NCBI GenBank assembly: GCA_031278845.1
Contig: JAITJQ010000034.1
Location: 1-8,598 of the forward strand
DNA from: Puniceicoccales bacterium
GTDB taxonomy: Bacteria > Verrucomicrobiota > Verrucomicrobiia > Opitutales > LL51
Direction of reading: 5' to 3'
Length of the DNA stretch: 8,598 nucleotides
The position numbers were made by a program, and so were the translations under genes. The stretch's first letter is position 1. Each line of letters begins with the position of its first letter. Below the pieces are notes generated by a model. The model did not search any database and was not told where the DNA came from. It saw only the letters and a list, made by a program, of their open reading frames with translations. Shown here one piece after another: positions 6,042 through 8,598 of this stretch.

Positions 6042-6692
6042 ATGAAATTTAAGAAAAGTGGCTTTACGTTAATCGAGATGCTCGTAGGGATTATTGTCGC
6101 GGGAGTAGCATTGGCAGGGATGTTTGTAGCAACAATGTCTTACATGAAAATTTGGAGAGAGGTTTCAGGAAGTGGGCAGAATGAGAGTTTTAATCGGCAA
6201 ACTGTGACCCGTAGGTTTTTATCCAATGAATTGTCTTCTCTGCTCATGGGGTTAGATAAATTGGAAGGAAATTCGAGTCTCACTTTTAGAAAACTTAACG
6301 GCTCACAAGCAATTTACGGCGATAATGATGTGCATCTCTATTGGGAATCCTCTAATCCATTGCCACTTATAGAGCAGGATAATGGTGGTATTACGCAGTG
6401 TTGGTTGGTATTCGAAAAGGGGAGAGGGAAGGCTGTCGGGGAGTTACGCCTTTATTATCGCAGCTTAAAGTCCGGCGAAGCTCCTGATTTTTCCGGTGGA
6501 AAGGGTAATGCTGGACAATATTTTACATTATTGGAAGATTGCGAGGGCGTTGATTTGGGTTATACGTCGATAGGGTTGCCGAACGTAAGATTTTACAGTA
6601 CACCACTATTTAGCAATGGTAAGGATCCGGATTTACCAGAAGTTATCCAAATTTCGCTGAGAGATGCGGGTGCCAATAAACCCGTGATATAG
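6042..6692 (+). CDS. Prepilin-type pseudopilin, GspJ/PulJ-like
   Basis: This 216-residue protein has a class III (type IV prepilin) leader. MKFKKSG is the short basic leader, cleavage by prepilin peptidase is predicted after Gly7, and FTLIE provides the Phe1 to be methylated and the conserved Glu5. Residues 8-30 form the hydrophobic helix that inserts in the membrane and packs in the pilus. The rest is a globular domain with mixed beta strands, including the TQCWLVFEK and GELRLYYRSL segments and a closing VIQISLRDA strand. Length and layout resemble the minor pseudopilin GspJ of type II secretion, but the sequence is too divergent to be sure. The ATG is preceded by AGGA seven bases upstream. 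It is followed after 29 bases by a second pseudopilin-like gene, so the two are probably co-transcribed. No secretion ATPase or outer-membrane secretin is encoded in the window. Confidence 0.8.
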   Translation: MKFKKSGFTLIEMLVGIIVAGVALAGMFVATMSYMKIWREVSGSGQNESFNRQTVTRRFLSNELSSLLMGLDKLEGNSSLTFRKLNGSQAIYGDNDVHLYWESSNPLPLIEQDNGGITQCWLVFEKGRGKAVGELRLYYRSLKSGEAPDFSGGKGNAGQYFTLLEDCEGVDLGYTSIGLPNVRFYSTPLFSNGKDPDLPEVIQISLRDAGANKPVI

Positions 6693-6721
6693 GTAGCGAT
6701 GGGTCGTTGGAAAAAAGGGGG

Positions 6722-7579
6722 ATGAACAAAAAATTACCGTCGAGAATGCAGAGAATGCACCGTAAACGTCGTGGATTTTCTTTAGTAGAAATTGTAATCG
6801 TTTTAGCGATTTTAGGCATACTGATGTCCGTTGCTTTCCAGGGAGTGAGCCATTTAAGTGAGGCGGCGCGGAAAGCAAAAGCGATAAGCAGTCTAAGGAC
6901 GATTGCGAATGCCTATCGGCAGTACATGGAGGACACGGGACACCCTATCCGCTGGAAAGATTTGGATGCGGTTACCGATGGAACAAGCGGTTACGATATC
7001 ACGTTAATTGCGGCTGTCCTAGCGAAGGAGGGCTATTTAAATTCCGTTGGCGCATGGGCCTGGGATTTCGACTACAGGCTTAGAAAGTACCTCCGGGACG
7101 AAGGAACGATGCCGACGAGAATTTGTGATATTCAGCGAGATGGCGGTGGAAAGGTAACGTCAGCGAAAGTAAGTGCCAGTTTTCGTGGAAAGGGGGGATT
7201 TCCGATTAGTGTTTGTGCGATGGTTGCATCGGATAGCTGTACCAACGATGATTTTTTTAAAAATGCTAGCGAAATTCCGATTGCCTATTCCCGTGGTTTA
7301 CGCGATGGTAATACGGCACCCGGAACATGGGCTGATTCGAAAATTAATTTTGACCTGGGTGGTGTATTTAGTAGTAGAGGCGGGTTTATTGTATTTTTAG
7401 ACGGGCATGTGGAGTGGTACAGCAATTTGGGCACAGGGGATCGATGTGCTTTGAAAAAATATGATACGAATGCAATGACCAACAAAATTTATGAGGCGCT
7501 ACCGAAGGGCGGCATGCTTCTTATGGAATCCATGGAACTTTCGTGGAAGGGTGGAAATCAAGATTGCGGTACTTTTTAG
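6722..7579 (+). CDS. Prepilin-type pseudopilin, GspG/H-like with C-terminal DGHVEW motif
   Basis: From ATG 6722 the product has 285 residues. The leader contains a basic stretch (MQRMHRKRRG) before GFSLVEIVIVLAILGILMSV, a textbook prepilin peptidase site, with cleavage after the Gly and Glu at +5, and a membrane helix. A long N-terminal helix continues through SEAARKAKAISSLRTIANAY. Near the C-terminus FIVFLDGHVEWYSNLG is the DGHVEW-type motif common in the large pseudopilin families of Verrucomicrobiota, Planctomycetota and Lentisphaerota. Start choice is open. ATG 6722 follows AAAAAAGGGGG directly, too close for ideal spacing; ATG 6746, ATG 6755 or TTG 6707 are possible, and only the leader length would change. 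Pairing with the gene upstream suggests a common operon and a joint role in a type II-like secretion or surface structure. Four cysteines in the globular part (for example CDIQ, CAMVASDSC) could form disulfides. Confidence 0.82.
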   Translation: MNKKLPSRMQRMHRKRRGFSLVEIVIVLAILGILMSVAFQGVSHLSEAARKAKAISSLRTIANAYRQYMEDTGHPIRWKDLDAVTDGTSGYDITLIAAVLAKEGYLNSVGAWAWDFDYRLRKYLRDEGTMPTRICDIQRDGGGKVTSAKVSASFRGKGGFPISVCAMVASDSCTNDDFFKNASEIPIAYSRGLRDGNTAPGTWADSKINFDLGGVFSSRGGFIVFLDGHVEWYSNLGTGDRCALKKYDTNAMTNKIYEALPKGGMLLMESMELSWKGGNQDCGTF

Positions 7580-7841
7580 GTAAGACCTTTACGTAATTTA
7601 AATGCCAATTACCGGTTTATTTCGCGGAAAACCATAGGAGAAAATCGTCGATTTTTATAAATGGTGTCAATCCGATAGGGTTTAGGATTTTTTATTTACG
7701 CTTCCTGATATTCTTACAGTTGCTTCGGTAAGGTTTTATGTTTTCCATTGTCGTGGATGGAGTGATTTTAATAAAAAATAACGCTTGACAGACGGACGAT
7801 TGCCTGAGATATTCCGATCAGTATAGGAAAGAATTGTAAAA
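7580..7841. other. Intergenic region with weak terminator and a promoter
   Basis: No gene is seen in these 262 bases. AATCC (7669-7673) and GGATT (7685-7689) can form a short stem and are followed by a T run to 7693, a weak intrinsic terminator candidate for the pseudopilin operon. An AAAATC-GTC-GATTTT mini-hairpin lies at 7641-7655. The promoter of the next gene lies at the right end. Confidence 0.35.
7785..7813 (+). promoter_or_regulatory. Sigma70-like promoter of the repeat-protein gene
   Basis: A perfect TTGACA (7785-7790) lies 17 bases from GATATT (7808-7813, four of six consensus matches). A ribosome site AGGAAAG (7825-7831) sits ten bases before the ATG at 7842, giving a conventional short leader. 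Confidence 0.5.
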
Positions 7842-8598
7842 ATGGATGTTGTCGGCAAATATTTTTGGAGCACATTAGGGGTTATTGTGCTGAGTAATTT
7901 TTTATTGGGGAGTTTTCTGGAAGCGGCGTCGCCGAGGAGAGGTCATGGCAAAGGAATTTATGGGGTGCGGTGGAGTATTTCTCAGGAACGTCATCGGTTG
8001 GACGGGCGGAAAAAAAGACGTAAGCGATCTATAAGTGCACCTGGGACGCCTAGGCGGCCGATAGCAGATAGGCCATTTAGGTCTGCGTCTGGGACGCCGT
8101 TGTTGCGGAGAAATGTATCCGGATTACCTATATTTAATGAAGAAGAAGATGCGTTTCCGCTACCGCCATCACCTGGTACGGGCGCTGCGCCGCGGCCTGG
8201 AGGAAGTTCACCGTCGCCATCTGGTGCGGGAGCATCGCGGCCTGCTGGAAGTCCATTGCCATTATCACCTGGTGCGGGTGGAGCATCGCGGTCTAGTGGA
8301 AGTCCACTGCCGTCACTTGGTGCGGGCGACGCGCCGACGCCTGCTGGAAGTTCACTGCCGCCATCACCTGGTGCGGGTGGAGCATCGCGGCCTAGCGGCG
8401 GTCTACCGCCATCACCTGGTGCGGGAGCATCACGGCCTAGTGGAAGTTCACTGCCGCCATCACCTGGTACGGGTGGAGCATCACGGCCTGCTGGAAGTTC
8501 ACTGCCGTCATCTGGTGCGGGAGCATCGCGGCCTGCTGGAAGTCCATTGCCATTATCACCTGGTGCGGGTGGAGCATCGCGGTCTAGTGGAAGTCCAC
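7842..8598 (+). CDS. Secreted Pro/Ser/Gly/Ala-rich repeat protein, 3'-partial
   Basis: The frame is open from ATG 7842 to the right edge, 252 codons visible, with no stop. Residues 1-29 look like a Sec signal peptide: the hydrophobic core LGVIVLSNFLLGSFL ends in EAAS, with cleavage predicted near residue 28-29. Residues about 50-63 are strongly basic (ERHRLDGRKKRRKRS). Residues 64-107 form a linker containing a short acidic patch (NEEEDAF). From residue 108 on, about nine imperfect units of 15-17 residues follow, of the form PPSPGAGGASRPAGSSL, rich in Pro, Ser, Gly, Ala and regularly spaced Arg. Such tracts are expected to be disordered and are typical of wall-spanning stalks or surface proteins. 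I know no family match, and the functional domain, if any, lies beyond the window. The gene has its own promoter and ribosome binding site. The preceding pseudopilin genes point the same way, but a functional link is only inference. Confidence 0.75.
   Translation, partial: MDVVGKYFWSTLGVIVLSNFLLGSFLEAASPRRGHGKGIYGVRWSISQERHRLDGRKKRRKRSISAPGTPRRPIADRPFRSASGTPLLRRNVSGLPIFNEEEDAFPLPPSPGTGAAPRPGGSSPSPSGAGASRPAGSPLPLSPGAGGASRSSGSPLPSLGAGDAPTPAGSSLPPSPGAGGASRPSGGLPPSPGAGASRPSGSSLPPSPGTGGASRPAGSSLPSSGAGASRPAGSPLPLSPGAGGASRSSGSP
8218..8307 (+). repeat. Perfect 90-base direct repeat, copy 1
   Basis: Identical over 90 bases to 8509-8598. The offset is 291 bases, exactly 97 codons, so the reading frame is kept. 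It covers two adjacent units (SGAGASRPAGSPLPLSPGAG onward). The base before copy 1 (8217) is C, while that before copy 2 (8508) is T, which marks the left border. Confidence 0.9.
8509..8598 (+). repeat. Perfect 90-base direct repeat, copy 2, cut by window end
   Basis: Second copy of 8218-8307, identical to the last base of the window, so its true right border is unknown. Base-level identity among otherwise diverged units points to a recent in-frame duplication or gene conversion. Confidence 0.9.

Larger units (their letters stand above)
8163..8598 (+). repeat. In-frame tandem repeat tract, about 45-51 bases per unit
   Basis: About nine imperfect, codon-phased units encode variants of PPSPGAGGASRPAGSSL; unit length varies between 15 and 17 codons. 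Units differ both by synonymous and replacement changes, and their order suggests block duplication. The tract continues past the window end. Confidence 0.85.

Noticed and set aside
8163..8598. CRISPR-like array
   Set aside because: The repeats are codon-phased, imperfect, contiguous without unique spacers, and lie inside an open reading frame with a signal peptide.

Overview
The window looks like a piece of a host-associated, Gram-negative bacterial chromosome of moderate GC, most likely Verrucomicrobiota (Opitutae/Puniceicoccales-like). This placement is an inference from three things. The L32-PlsX pair carries an L32 tail of the type TGIYRGRQV, L25 is of the long CTC type, and there are stand-alone type II pseudopilin-like proteins, one ending in a DGHVEW motif. 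No rRNA, tRNA, CRISPR array or insertion sequence with terminal repeats was seen.

Left part (1-1973), accessory and decaying. The window opens inside an Rpn/PD-(D/E)XK-family nuclease ('transposase') whose N-terminal catalytic half lies upstream. Next is a broken reading frame that I interpret as the remnant of a polymorphic toxin. It has frame changes, an in-frame TAA and a C-terminal tail resembling the colicin E3/pyocin-type cytotoxic RNase domain. Four bases later comes a small gene resembling the DUF6980 family, placed like an immunity gene, whose expected C-terminal CPWCG zinc ribbon has been lost.

Middle part (1974-5503), core genes interleaved with lineage-specific ones. rplY (bL25) lies on the minus strand. 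Divergent from it is a membrane-anchored OTU-like cysteine protease, apparently transcribed from a promoter only a few bases before its ATG. A minus-strand protein-kinase-like fragment with the catalytic loop and DFG follows. Then come rpmF (bL32, 58 codons) and plsX, the conserved ribosome/phospholipid pair; fabH does not follow within the window.

Right part (5504-8598), cell-surface and secretion functions. After a 538-base stretch with no convincing gene, two adjacent genes encode proteins with type IV/II prepilin leaders (GFTLIE and GFSLVE), probably one operon. The last gene starts at 7842 and runs off the window. It encodes a secreted protein with a signal peptide, a short basic stretch and a Pro/Ser/Gly/Ala-rich repeat tract containing a perfect 90-base duplication.

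The most noteworthy items are the OTU-type protease in a bacterium, which suggests contact with a eukaryotic host, the eroding toxin/immunity pair beside an Rpn gene, the kinase-like fragment, and the expanding repeat protein.
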